A stretch of DNA of 12,220 nt from JBBRZF01 sp038236965. GTDB lineage: Bacteria; Acidobacteriota; Terriglobia; Terriglobales; Acidobacteriaceae. Shown here one piece after another: positions 1 through 6,561 of the stretch (its first letter is position 1; every line of letters begins with the position of its first letter). The position numbers were made by a program, and so were the translations under genes. The notes beneath the pieces are model-generated. The model was not told the DNA's origin, made no database searches, and saw only the letters and a list, made by a program, of their open reading frames with translations. Location: NCBI GenBank assembly GCA_038236965.1, contig JBBRZF010000105.1, forward strand, positions 1-12,220. Direction: 5' to 3'.

Positions 1-1046
<1,046 letters not shown>

Positions 1047-1086
1047 GAACGATTGCGGATCGGGTGATTTCGATTCGGGTGAATCT

Positions 1087-1114
1087 GGGACGCGGCGAAA
1101 GTCGCGTCCCTTTT
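1087..1114 (+). terminator. rho-independent terminator after inositol phosphate synthase
   Basis: A 10-bp stem (1087-1096 with 1101-1110, one G-T wobble) closes a GAAA tetraloop at 1097-1100. TTTT follows directly, then CGTTT. GNRA loops make stable hairpins. The element lies 40 nt after the upstream stop codon and argues against the next gene starting at the upstream TTG at 1030. Confidence 0.9.
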
Positions 1115-1137
1115 CGTTTGGAAAGTTAGGGCACCCG

Positions 1138-1566
1138 ATGGGTCGATTTGGCATCCTAGCGGGAGTGAAATCCGTTCGGTTATCTCCCCTCGTTATTCTC
1201 TGCCTTGCTGTTGCCCCGCTCATTCTGCTTGCCACTTCAGGGACGTTTCGCGGGACATTGATCGACCCGCCTTCGGGCGACAACTTCGGCAAAGTGGTCT
1301 ACGTAAAGGCGCGCAACGGGATGGTGCGCAAGGTGGACATATCGGGGGCAGTGGTCGTCTACGAAGGCTCGGTGCCGCAAGCCAAACGGGAGGCGAGGCC
1401 CTCCACGGCACTGAAGTCGGGCGTCGAGGTGCGAGTAACGGCCGAGCAGGGCGAAACCGGTGATTGGAAGGCCACGCAGGTCGAAATCGTAGGCCCGGAA
1501 GAAGAACACAAGCCGGTAGAGCGCGAAAGACCCTCACGCTTGAGCGACGACAGAGCTGTGACCTAG
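1138..1566 (+). CDS. membrane-anchored hypothetical protein with a small beta-rich domain
   Basis: A 142-residue protein of unknown function. A short basic N-terminus leads into one hydrophobic segment at about 16-36, which is either a membrane anchor or an uncleaved signal. An extracytoplasmic domain follows at about 37-118, with alternating short beta-type stretches (VVYVKAR, GAVVVYEG, GVEVRVTAEQ, ATQVEIVG). The pattern recalls small OB-fold-like domains such as DUF5666, but I cannot assign it. The C-terminal 24 residues are charged and probably disordered. ATG 1138 was chosen because the reading frame upstream, from TTG 1030, runs through the terminator hairpin of the previous gene. The ribosome binding site is weak (GGAAAG about 12 nt upstream, or TTAGGG). 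The gene starts only 23 nt after the terminator's T-run and shows no clear promoter, so it may depend on read-through or on a promoter overlapping the hairpin. Confidence 0.7.
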   Translation: MGRFGILAGVKSVRLSPLVILCLAVAPLILLATSGTFRGTLIDPPSGDNFGKVVYVKARNGMVRKVDISGAVVVYEGSVPQAKREARPSTALKSGVEVRVTAEQGETGDWKATQVEIVGPEEEHKPVERERPSRLSDDRAVT

Positions 1567-1599
1567 AGCCGGGAAACAATAAAACGCGACTTTGGAAGG

Positions 1600-1673
1600 C
1601 GTCCTGTGTTCTAAATCTCAGGACGGGAAAGATTCCCGCAATCCCTTGCGTCCTAAGGACCTAAGCGGGAATC
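1600..1673. other. hairpin-rich intergenic segment with competing pairings
   Basis: Several short inverted repeats are packed here. CGTCCTG (1600-1606) pairs with CAGGACG (1619-1625). CGGGAA (1624-1629) pairs with TTCCCG (1633-1638). GTCCT/AGGAC (1650-1660) forms a small palindrome. GATTCCCGC (1631-1639) pairs perfectly over 9 bp with GCGGGAATC (1665-1673). The second and fourth share bases, so they exclude each other. No T-run follows any of them. The segment lies between the hypothetical gene and the promoter of the M48 protease gene. It may be a 3' end structure, an operator region or an RNA switch. Confidence 0.45.
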
Positions 1674-1676
1674 AAA

Positions 1677-1705
1677 GAAGAAGTATCTGCCGATGCGGAT
1701 ATAAT
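1677..1705 (+). promoter_or_regulatory. putative promoter of the M48 protease gene
   Basis: A perfect -10 hexamer TATAAT lies at 1700-1705. The -35 position, 17 bp upstream, reads GAAGAA and is poor, so the promoter would need an activator or rely mainly on the -10. The implied transcript start near 1712 leaves a leader of about 30 nt, which fits the ribosome binding site at 1731-1735. Confidence 0.5.
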
Positions 1706-1742
1706 GCCTTCATCCAGAGGGTGCTCGGCCAGGAGTTTCACC

Positions 1743-2825
1743 ATGAAGATTCGAGCCAGTTTAGCCGCGACTGCGCTGTTGTTTTCCACCATCGCTCCTT
1801 ATGCGCTGGCGCAAGACAAGACGCCAACCGACACCTCCAAGCCAGCAACCACATCTGCCACGCCAGCCGTGGTGGAGCCGCAGAATCCCGATCCCAAGGT
1901 AAAAGCAGGTTCCAAGGACGATGTGGAATCCATCGGCAACCGCGACGTTGGCAACAAGGGCAGCAAGGGGCTGGGGAACTGGTACTCCATCGAAAAAGAG
2001 ATTGCGATGGGCAAGCAATACTCGCAGCAGGTGGAAGCGAGTGTGAAGCTCATACAGGACCCGGTCATCACCGAGTACGTGAATCGCGTTGGACAGAACC
2101 TGGTCCGCAATTCCGATGCTCGCGTACCGTTCACCATCAAGGTCATCGACTCGGATGAAGTGAACGCGATGGCGCTTCCGGGCGGATTCTTTTACGTCAA
2201 CAGCGGACTGATCCTTGCCGCAGACGAAGAAGCAGAACTTGCCGGGGTGATGGCGCACGAGATCGCGCACGTCGCGGCTCGCCACGCCACCCGCCAGATG
2301 ACACGCAGCCAGTGGGCCAACATCGGCTCGCTGCCGCTCATCTTCGTTGGCGGCGGCTTGGGATACGCACTGCGCACGGCAGCCGGCTTCGGACTGCCAA
2401 TGACCTTCCTGCAGTTTTCCCGCGGATTCGAAGCAGAAGCCGATTATCTAGGCGTGCAATATATGTATAAGAGCGGATACGATCCGCAAGCCTACGTAGC
2501 GTTCTTTGAAAAGATCCAGGCGAAGGAAAAGAAGAAACCGGGTTCGCTGTCCAAGGCATTTGCCACGCATCCGCAGACGCCGGACCGCATAGAACACTCC
2601 CAGGCAGAGATTGCGAAGATATTGCCTTCTCGCGAGCAATACATCGTGAGCACTTCGGAATTCGATTCCGTGAAGGCACGACTGGCTTCGCTGGAAAATC
2701 GGCGCAAGATCACCGACGAGAAGGATAACCGTCCTTCGCTGCGTCGCACCACGGCAGACAATACGAAGACGGACGACACCACCAAGAAGGATGATGATCG
2801 TCCTACGCTGAAACGTCGCGACTAG
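1743..2825 (+). CDS. exported M48-family zinc metalloprotease (BepA/LoiP-like)
   Basis: A 360-residue peptidase expected to act in the periplasm, probably in quality control of outer-membrane or envelope proteins, as BepA and LoiP do in Escherichia coli (inferred from family). An N-terminal signal peptide of about 23 residues ends in ALA before Gln24. A short Thr/Pro-rich linker precedes the catalytic domain. The zinc site is visible: HEIAH at 172-176, with the third ligand Glu230 in the EAEAD segment (230-234). An ATHPQTPDR motif at about 274-282 matches the conserved C-terminal His region of BepA-type enzymes. A Gly-rich hydrophobic stretch at about 195-220 probably forms the active-site covering helices. 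No TPR domain is present, unlike BepA. The last 40 residues are charged and hold two copies of a D-x-RP-[ST]-L-[RK]-R motif. Start ATG 1743 has a strong Shine-Dalgarno (AGGAG at 1731-1735, 7 nt away); a Met 13 codons upstream lacks one and would spoil the signal peptide. Confidence 0.92.
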   Translation: MKIRASLAATALLFSTIAPYALAQDKTPTDTSKPATTSATPAVVEPQNPDPKVKAGSKDDVESIGNRDVGNKGSKGLGNWYSIEKEIAMGKQYSQQVEASVKLIQDPVITEYVNRVGQNLVRNSDARVPFTIKVIDSDEVNAMALPGGFFYVNSGLILAADEEAELAGVMAHEIAHVAARHATRQMTRSQWANIGSLPLIFVGGGLGYALRTAAGFGLPMTFLQFSRGFEAEADYLGVQYMYKSGYDPQAYVAFFEKIQAKEKKKPGSLSKAFATHPQTPDRIEHSQAEIAKILPSREQYIVSTSEFDSVKARLASLENRRKITDEKDNRPSLRRTTADNTKTDDTTKKDDDRPTLKRRD

Positions 2826-2860
2826 CACGCGCGTTTCTAGAAAGTTCTGGAAACCTGATG

Positions 2861-2895
2861 GCAGAACCGGCGGATCAACCGCCGGTTTTTTCTGC
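2861..2895 (+). terminator. rho-independent terminator of the M48 protease gene
   Basis: A perfect 9-bp stem (2865-2873 with 2879-2887) has a 5-nt loop, and a six-T run follows (2886-2891). Outer bases GCAGAA/TTCTGC (2861-2866, 2890-2895) could extend the pairing. It lies between convergent genes; read on the minus strand it has no good T-run, so it may stop the opposing transcript only weakly. Confidence 0.9.
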
Positions 2896-2916
2896 GCGCG
2901 AAAGGGAAGGCGCGGG

Positions 2917-3120
2917 TTACTTCTTCTGCGCCAGTGCGTGGCGCATCTTCATGGCGCTCAACTCCAGGCTATCCGCATACAGCAAGCGGAGCACGCTCTT
3001 CTGATTCTCGATGGTGCGTGACTGTTCCCTGATGAGCATGGCCATGAAGACGAACGCCGTCATAATCACGATCGCTGTGCCGTTGTGCTTCAACCATTTT
3101 GCTAATAGGGAAGGAGACAT
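2917..3120 (-). CDS. small single-pass membrane protein, unknown function
   Basis: A 67-residue protein. A short basic N-terminus is followed by one hydrophobic segment at about 14-30 (GTAIVIMTAFVFMAMLI), then a polar, probably helical or coiled-coil tail rich in Arg, Glu, Gln and Lys (REQSRTIENQKSVLRLL onward). This layout fits a type II or tail-exposed membrane protein that could bind a partner through its helix, but I do not recognise a named family. ATG at 3120 is the first in-frame Met. The nearest purine-rich stretch is far upstream (GGGAG, about 16 nt), so the start is less certain. The gene is convergent with the M48 protease gene and separated from the next minus-strand gene by a terminator, so it is probably transcribed alone. 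The amino-acid composition is protein-like, unlike the shadow frames around it. Confidence 0.6.
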   Translation of the reverse strand: MSPSLLAKWLKHNGTAIVIMTAFVFMAMLIREQSRTIENQKSVLRLLYADSLELSAMKMRHALAQKK

Positions 3121-3180
3121 CGTAGGGATTAAGACTCCCGCGGAGACAGGAGAGTTGGCCGCTGCGGGCGCAAGATTCGA

Positions 3181-3219
3181 ACAAAAAGAAAAGCGCGTTC
3201 CGTTATTTGGGAACGCACT
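3181..3219 (-). terminator. rho-independent terminator of the small CxH/CxxC gene
   Basis: Read on the minus strand, a 10-bp stem (3219-3210 with 3201-3192, one T-G wobble) has an 8-nt loop and is followed by a T-rich tail (TTTCTTTTTGT). It lies about 60 nt after the stop of the gene at 3280-3531 and insulates the 67-residue gene downstream. Confidence 0.85.
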
Positions 3220-3279
3220 TCGGGACTCAGAAAGTTTGGCCGGAATAACCCAGTGCTGTTCTTTCGTCGACGTGCTGCG

Positions 3280-3531
3280 CTATGCGGCCTTATGCCACGC
3301 ATCGACGGCTTCTGCACGGATCGGTTGCGGGGCGGTTTCCACCGGAGCCGACGAGACCAGCTTCATCGCCTTCCAGTCGTATGGAAATTCCTTGCCGCAG
3401 TCGAGACAGACCACATACGTTCCCGTGACGCAGGCCGCAGGAGTACGGCGTTTCTCGGCACGCGCAGTAATGGGGAAGCTGTAATTCTTGTGCCAGCAAC
3501 CGAACAACATGTCGAACAGATTGAAAATCAT
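3280..3531 (-). CDS. small protein with CxH and CxxC pairs, possible zinc ribbon
   Basis: An 83-residue protein without an assigned function. It starts with a hydrophobic stretch (MIFNLFDMLFG), then Cys12-x-His14. About 28 residues later comes Cys42-x-x-Cys45 within VCLDCGKEFPYDW. Spacing and context (aromatic residues, CxDCGKEF) resemble a small zinc ribbon, with CxH and CxxC as the four ligands; Cys34 is extra. The C-terminal 25 residues are Ala/Pro-rich and look disordered. From memory, proteins with a GCWHKNYSFP start and a CLDCGKEFPYDW core recur in Acidobacteriota, which I could not check. ATG 3531 is preferred over an in-frame GTG at 3564 because a G-rich ribosome binding site (AGGGGG, about 11 nt upstream) fits it. 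A strong terminator follows. Confidence 0.7.
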   Translation of the reverse strand: MIFNLFDMLFGCWHKNYSFPITARAEKRRTPAACVTGTYVVCLDCGKEFPYDWKAMKLVSSAPVETAPQPIRAEAVDAWHKAA

Positions 3532-3564
3532 CTTTGACCACACCCCCTGAGACGGGTCGCCCAC

Positions 3565-4002
3565 TACCCTGATCTCCCAAAGCCATCTAGCGGCTTCAGG
3601 AACTTAGATTCCGCGCAGAGCAAAAAGGTTAGTCACAGGAGTCACCTCAATCGCACTTAGAATGAGCTACATACAAGGCGGCTAGAATAATAGTCTGCGC
3701 ATCGGGCAGCAATGGACGCGGCGCGCAACTCATTTCTGGCGATTGTCCTGAACTGTCTCCAGTCGCTGGATTTGCTGGTTGCCTTCGCTCCGCAACAGCG
3801 AATGCGCGGAAAGGCGGAGTTTGCGTGCGGGGGAATGCGACGGCCATGACTCGGCGTAAGTGCAACATATCCAAGCCAGTAGGGTTTGGAATTAGCAGAG
3901 CAGCCGGAGTTTGCGGGGATGGGACGGGAAGAGGGAGTTGGGCGTCGATTCCATCTTCGGGAATCAAGTGACTCACATCACAAGGAAGCGTGACCTTGGT
4001 AG
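3565..4002. other. intergenic region without a convincing gene
   Basis: About 440 bp separate the divergent small minus-strand gene and feoA. The only long frame, a minus-strand frame at 3647-3976, reads as Pro/Arg-rich low-quality protein without a domain and is not called. Visible structure: a direct repeat of AGTCAC (3631-3636 and 3640-3645), a hairpin at 3781-3805 (TTCGCT/AGCGAA core, extended by two outer pairs across one mismatch), a small TCCAG/CTGGA hairpin at 3758-3770, and two copies of GGAGTTTGCG 90 bp apart (3816-3825, 3906-3915). TAGAAT-like -10 hexamers occur at 3657-3662 and 3683-3688 without good -35 partners. An untranslated RNA is possible but unsupported. Confidence 0.4.
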
Positions 4003-4031
4003 TTGCTTCCCCGCGCCAGAGAGGCTAGAAT
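4003..4031 (+). promoter_or_regulatory. feoAB promoter
   Basis: A -35 hexamer TTGCTT at 4003-4008 and a -10 hexamer TAGAAT at 4026-4031 (5 of 6 bases of consensus) are separated by the ideal 17 bp. Transcription would start near 4038, the first base of the Fur-box palindrome, giving a leader of only about 29 nt before feoA. Confidence 0.7.
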
Positions 4032-4037
4032 TTGATA

Positions 4038-4054
4038 TTGAAAATGATTTTCAA
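4038..4054. promoter_or_regulatory. Fur box (iron-dependent operator) of feoAB
   Basis: A perfect 8-1-8 inverted repeat, TTGAAAAT-G-ATTTTCAA, is centred at 4046. Its inner 15 bases differ from the classical 7-1-7 Fur consensus TGATAATnATTATCA at only two symmetric positions. It covers the predicted transcription start just after the -10, where bound Fe-Fur would block RNA polymerase. The location directly before ferrous-iron uptake genes supports the call. Confidence 0.82.
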
Positions 4055-4066
4055 CTTCAACTCCTT

Positions 4067-4324
4067 ATGTGCAACCTAAGCGAACTGAAAGACGGCCAGG
4101 CAGCAATCATCGAAGAGATGAATCTTGAATCGCGTCTCGCCCATCGCCTTTATCATCTTGGACTCATTCCGGGCGTTCGTATACGCCCCATGATGCGCGG
4201 CCCCAAGGGGCGTCTGCGCGTCTATCATGTGGACGGCACCAACATCGCTTTGCGCCGCGAGACGACGGTCAACATCCTTGTCCGTCCGCTCAGTGCGGCG
4301 GCGGCCTCCGTCGGAGGCGACTGA
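4067..4324 (+). CDS. feoA: FeoA, ferrous iron transport accessory protein
   Basis: An 85-residue cytoplasmic protein with the SH3-like FeoA fold, thought to bind FeoB and support Fe(II) uptake. The hallmark is RLYHLGLIPGVRI at about 28-40 (family pattern: L-x-x-LGLxPG), followed by beta strands ending in NIALRRETTVNILV. The length is usual for the family. ATG 4067 is the first Met in frame and gives a typical FeoA N-terminus; the reading frame extends further upstream but through the promoter and Fur box. The start has no Shine-Dalgarno: the preceding bases are CAACTCCTT. The stop is 8 nt before the feoB start, so the two genes form one operon under the promoter at 4003-4031 and the Fur box at 4038-4054. 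No feoC is visible. Confidence 0.92.
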   Translation: MCNLSELKDGQAAIIEEMNLESRLAHRLYHLGLIPGVRIRPMMRGPKGRLRVYHVDGTNIALRRETTVNILVRPLSAAAASVGGD

Positions 4325-4332
4325 GAAGTTAG

Positions 4333-6222
4333 ATGGCGACCCTGGTATCGTCCTGCTGCACCAAGGACTCCCAACAATTCTCGTCTGAATTCCGGACAGT
4401 AGCGCTCGTCGGCCCCCCGAATTCTGGCAAGACCACGGTCTTCAATCGCCTGACCGGTCTGCGCCAAAAGGTCGCAAATTTCCCGGGCGTCACCGTTGAG
4501 CAGCATAGCGGTTCCATGAAACTGGAATCCGGGGACGAGATGCGCATCGTCGACCTGCCCGGCATCTACAGCCTGGTTCCGCATTCGGAAGACGAGCAGG
4601 TGACGCTGGACGTGCTCAGCGGCACCATGCCGGACATTCCCAAGCCGGACGCGATCATCCTGGTACTGGACTCTACGAATCTGACGCGCCACCTCATGCT
4701 GGCGGCTGAAGTACTGAAACTGCACATGCCCACGCTCATCCTGCTGAACATGGCGGACGCCTTGCGTGCCAATGGCGGCAGTGTGGATGTACTGGCGCTG
4801 GCTCGCGAACTGAAGGCTCCGGTCGCGTTGGTAAGCGGCAGCGAAAATGCAGGACTGCACGTGGTGGAGGAATTCTTCGCTGCGCAGCACTTGCCTGAAA
4901 ATACGGAGGTACATCTGCCGGTGTTGCAAGACCCGCGCGGATGCCGCGAGTGGGCGACGACGGTTGGCAAGAAGGCTTCCTACAGCAGGCCTGCGACGCC
5001 GAAGTGGACCAAGCGACTGGACAGCGTCTTCCTGCATCGCTGGCTCGGCCCGGCAATCTTCACCGTGGTGGTCATCGGAGTATTTCAATCCATCTTCACC
5101 CTGGCGCAGCCTGTCACGGATTTGATGGAGACGGTGCTCACGGCGGGAGGCAAATGGATAGCCGCGCACATGGCACCCGGGATATTGCAGTCGCTCATCG
5201 TAGATGGTGCATGGAAAGGCGTCAGTTCGGTCGTCATCTTCCTGCCGCAGATCGTCATACTGTTTCTCGCCATCGGCATCCTTGAGGATTCCGGCTACCT
5301 GGCGCGCGCCGCTGTGATCGCGGACCGCAGCATGGCCCGGCTTGGCCTGAACGGAAAATCATTCATCCCGCTGCTTTCGGCATATGCGTGCGCGGTGCCA
5401 GCCATCATGGCGACGCGCACCATCGAGAACAAGCGCGACCGCATTGCCACCATCCTCATCGCTCCCTTCATGACGTGCTCGGCGCGACTGCCTGTGTACA
5501 CCATGATCATCGCCGCCTTCATTCCCAACAAGCGCTTGCTTGGACCTCTGATGGGAACGCGCGCCGCGGTAATGCTCTCGCTTTATGTGGTTGGGTTCAT
5601 GGCAGCGCTGGTCACCGCGCGCCTGCTGAAATCGTTTGTGCTGAAGAGCCAGTCTTCGCCGTTCGTGATGGAGTTGCCGTCGTATCGCATGCCCACCCTG
5701 CGTTCGCTGGGACTGCGCATCTACGACCGTTCGAAGGCGTTCCTGGTGCGCGCGGGAACGGTCATCCTCGCCGTGACCATCGTTGTGTGGGCGTTGACGC
5801 ACCTGCCCGTCAAGAACGGGGAAGTGCCTCCGCTCGAGCAAAGCTATGCGGCCATGGCGGGACACGTCATCGAGCCAGCGATTGCGCCACTCGGCTTCAA
5901 CTGGAAGATCGGCGTAGGGCTGGTAAGTTCCATTGTCGCCCGCGAGGTGATCGTGGGAACTCTGGGAACGCTTTACGGAGCTGATCCGGAAACGGAAGGC
6001 TTGAAGTTGCACGAGGCATTGCGCCGCGACCTGTCGTTCGGCGGGGCTATCGCGCTGGTATTGTTCTTCGCGCTGGCCATGCAATGCGTGTCTACGCTGG
6101 CGGTGGTGCGTCGCGAGACCAATAGCTGGCGCTGGCCGGCGTTGCAGTTCACCTACATGACGGTGCTGGCGTATACGTTTGCCTTGATAGCTTTCCAGTC
6201 GTTGAAGCACGTAGTGCGCTGA
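4333..6222 (+). CDS. feoB: FeoB, ferrous iron transporter with G-protein domain
   Basis: A 629-residue inner-membrane Fe(II) transporter. The N-terminal G domain shows G1 GPPNSGKT (27-34), the switch region NFPG (49-52), G3 DLPG (74-77), G4 NMAD (139-142) and G5 around SGSEN (168-172). The membrane part begins near residue 240 and contains both gate blocks: FLPQIVILFLAIGILEDSGYLARAA at 303-327 continuing into SAYACAVPAIMATRTI (349-364), and PFMTCSARLPVY (378-389). The conserved Cys352 and Cys382 are present. The usual GCNVPA sequence reads ACAVPA. The protein is shorter than the roughly 770 residues of E. coli FeoB; the linker between G5 and the first membrane helix is only about 70 residues, so the helical GDI domain is reduced. 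The N-terminus carries an odd Cys8-Cys9 pair. The ribosome binding site is weak (GAGAAG), and translation is probably coupled to feoA. No FeoC-like partner is visible. Confidence 0.95.
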   Translation: MATLVSSCCTKDSQQFSSEFRTVALVGPPNSGKTTVFNRLTGLRQKVANFPGVTVEQHSGSMKLESGDEMRIVDLPGIYSLVPHSEDEQVTLDVLSGTMPDIPKPDAIILVLDSTNLTRHLMLAAEVLKLHMPTLILLNMADALRANGGSVDVLALARELKAPVALVSGSENAGLHVVEEFFAAQHLPENTEVHLPVLQDPRGCREWATTVGKKASYSRPATPKWTKRLDSVFLHRWLGPAIFTVVVIGVFQSIFTLAQPVTDLMETVLTAGGKWIAAHMAPGILQSLIVDGAWKGVSSVVIFLPQIVILFLAIGILEDSGYLARAAVIADRSMARLGLNGKSFIPLLSAYACAVPAIMATRTIENKRDRIATILIAPFMTCSARLPVYTMIIAAFIPNKRLLGPLMGTRAAVMLSLYVVGFMAALVTARLLKSFVLKSQSSPFVMELPSYRMPTLRSLGLRIYDRSKAFLVRAGTVILAVTIVVWALTHLPVKNGEVPPLEQSYAAMAGHVIEPAIAPLGFNWKIGVGLVSSIVAREVIVGTLGTLYGADPETEGLKLHEALRRDLSFGGAIALVLFFALAMQCVSTLAVVRRETNSWRWPALQFTYMTVLAYTFALIAFQSLKHVVR

Positions 6223-6384
6223 CCGGATTCAGTCTTGGCGCTTCGCTCCAGCCGCAATAAGCATCTAGAACTTAAGAAAAGCTGAACCACGGGCCGGTGG
6301 AGGTTTGCGGCTGGATGGGAAGGCCTTTCGAAGGCATATTTAGTCTTTGGATCCTGCATGTATATATACTGGTAAAGCTGATGG
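6223..6384. other. structured intergenic region after feoB
   Basis: No gene is seen. A perfect 11-bp inverted repeat (TCCAGCCGCAA at 6247-6257, TTGCGGCTGGA at 6305-6315) encloses 47 nt holding a smaller CCAC/GGTGG hairpin. It is followed by a GCCTT-TCG-AAGGC hairpin at 6323-6335 with a moderately T-rich tail (ATATTTAGTCTTT), the best candidate for the feoAB transcript end. A 10-bp AT palindrome GTATATATAC lies at 6360-6369, shortly before the next promoter. Confidence 0.5.
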
Positions 6385-6414
6385 TTGCGCGAGGTAAGGT
6401 GAGAACCCTATAAT
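6385..6414 (+). promoter_or_regulatory. promoter of the TPR-like lipoprotein gene
   Basis: TTGCGC at 6385-6390 and a perfect TATAAT at 6409-6414 are separated by 18 bp. The predicted start near 6420 leaves a leader of about 140 nt before ATG 6562. The leader can form a small TCGCT/AGCGA hairpin near its 5' end; I see no known riboswitch in it. Confidence 0.6.
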
Positions 6415-6561
6415 CGCTCACGCTGGCTATTAGCGAGAGCTTTGTGCGCTACTTAGTCAGCATTCTTGGGTTTCAGTCTTCAGCAGAATTTGTAATAACC
6501 TTGAGTGCACAGCATTTGGGGCCTTGGTCGCAGATTTCCTAGAGTTCTAAGGAGCTTACGA

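Noticed and set aside
3647..3976. 109-codon minus-strand frame in the feoA upstream region
   Set aside because: The product is Pro/Arg-rich with no domain, membrane segment or plausible ribosome binding site. It is kept only as a remote possibility.
3911..4066. Upstream extension of the feoA frame
   Set aside because: It would encode protein from the promoter and Fur box, and FeoA proteins are normally about 75-90 residues, which the ATG at 4067 gives.
5168..5189. TGGCAC followed by TTGCAG, resembling a sigma-54 promoter
   Set aside because: The spacing between the two elements is two bases too long for the -24/-12 pattern, and it lies inside feoB.
4225..6210. Long minus-strand open frames antisense to feoB
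   Set aside because: They are complements of a clear FeoB coding frame and show Arg/Gln/His-rich low-quality sequence with no recognisable motif.
6153..6359. Minus-strand 68-codon frame covering the end of feoB and the inverted repeat
   Set aside because: It overlaps feoB antisense, has no ribosome binding site, and its sequence is explained by the inverted repeat region.
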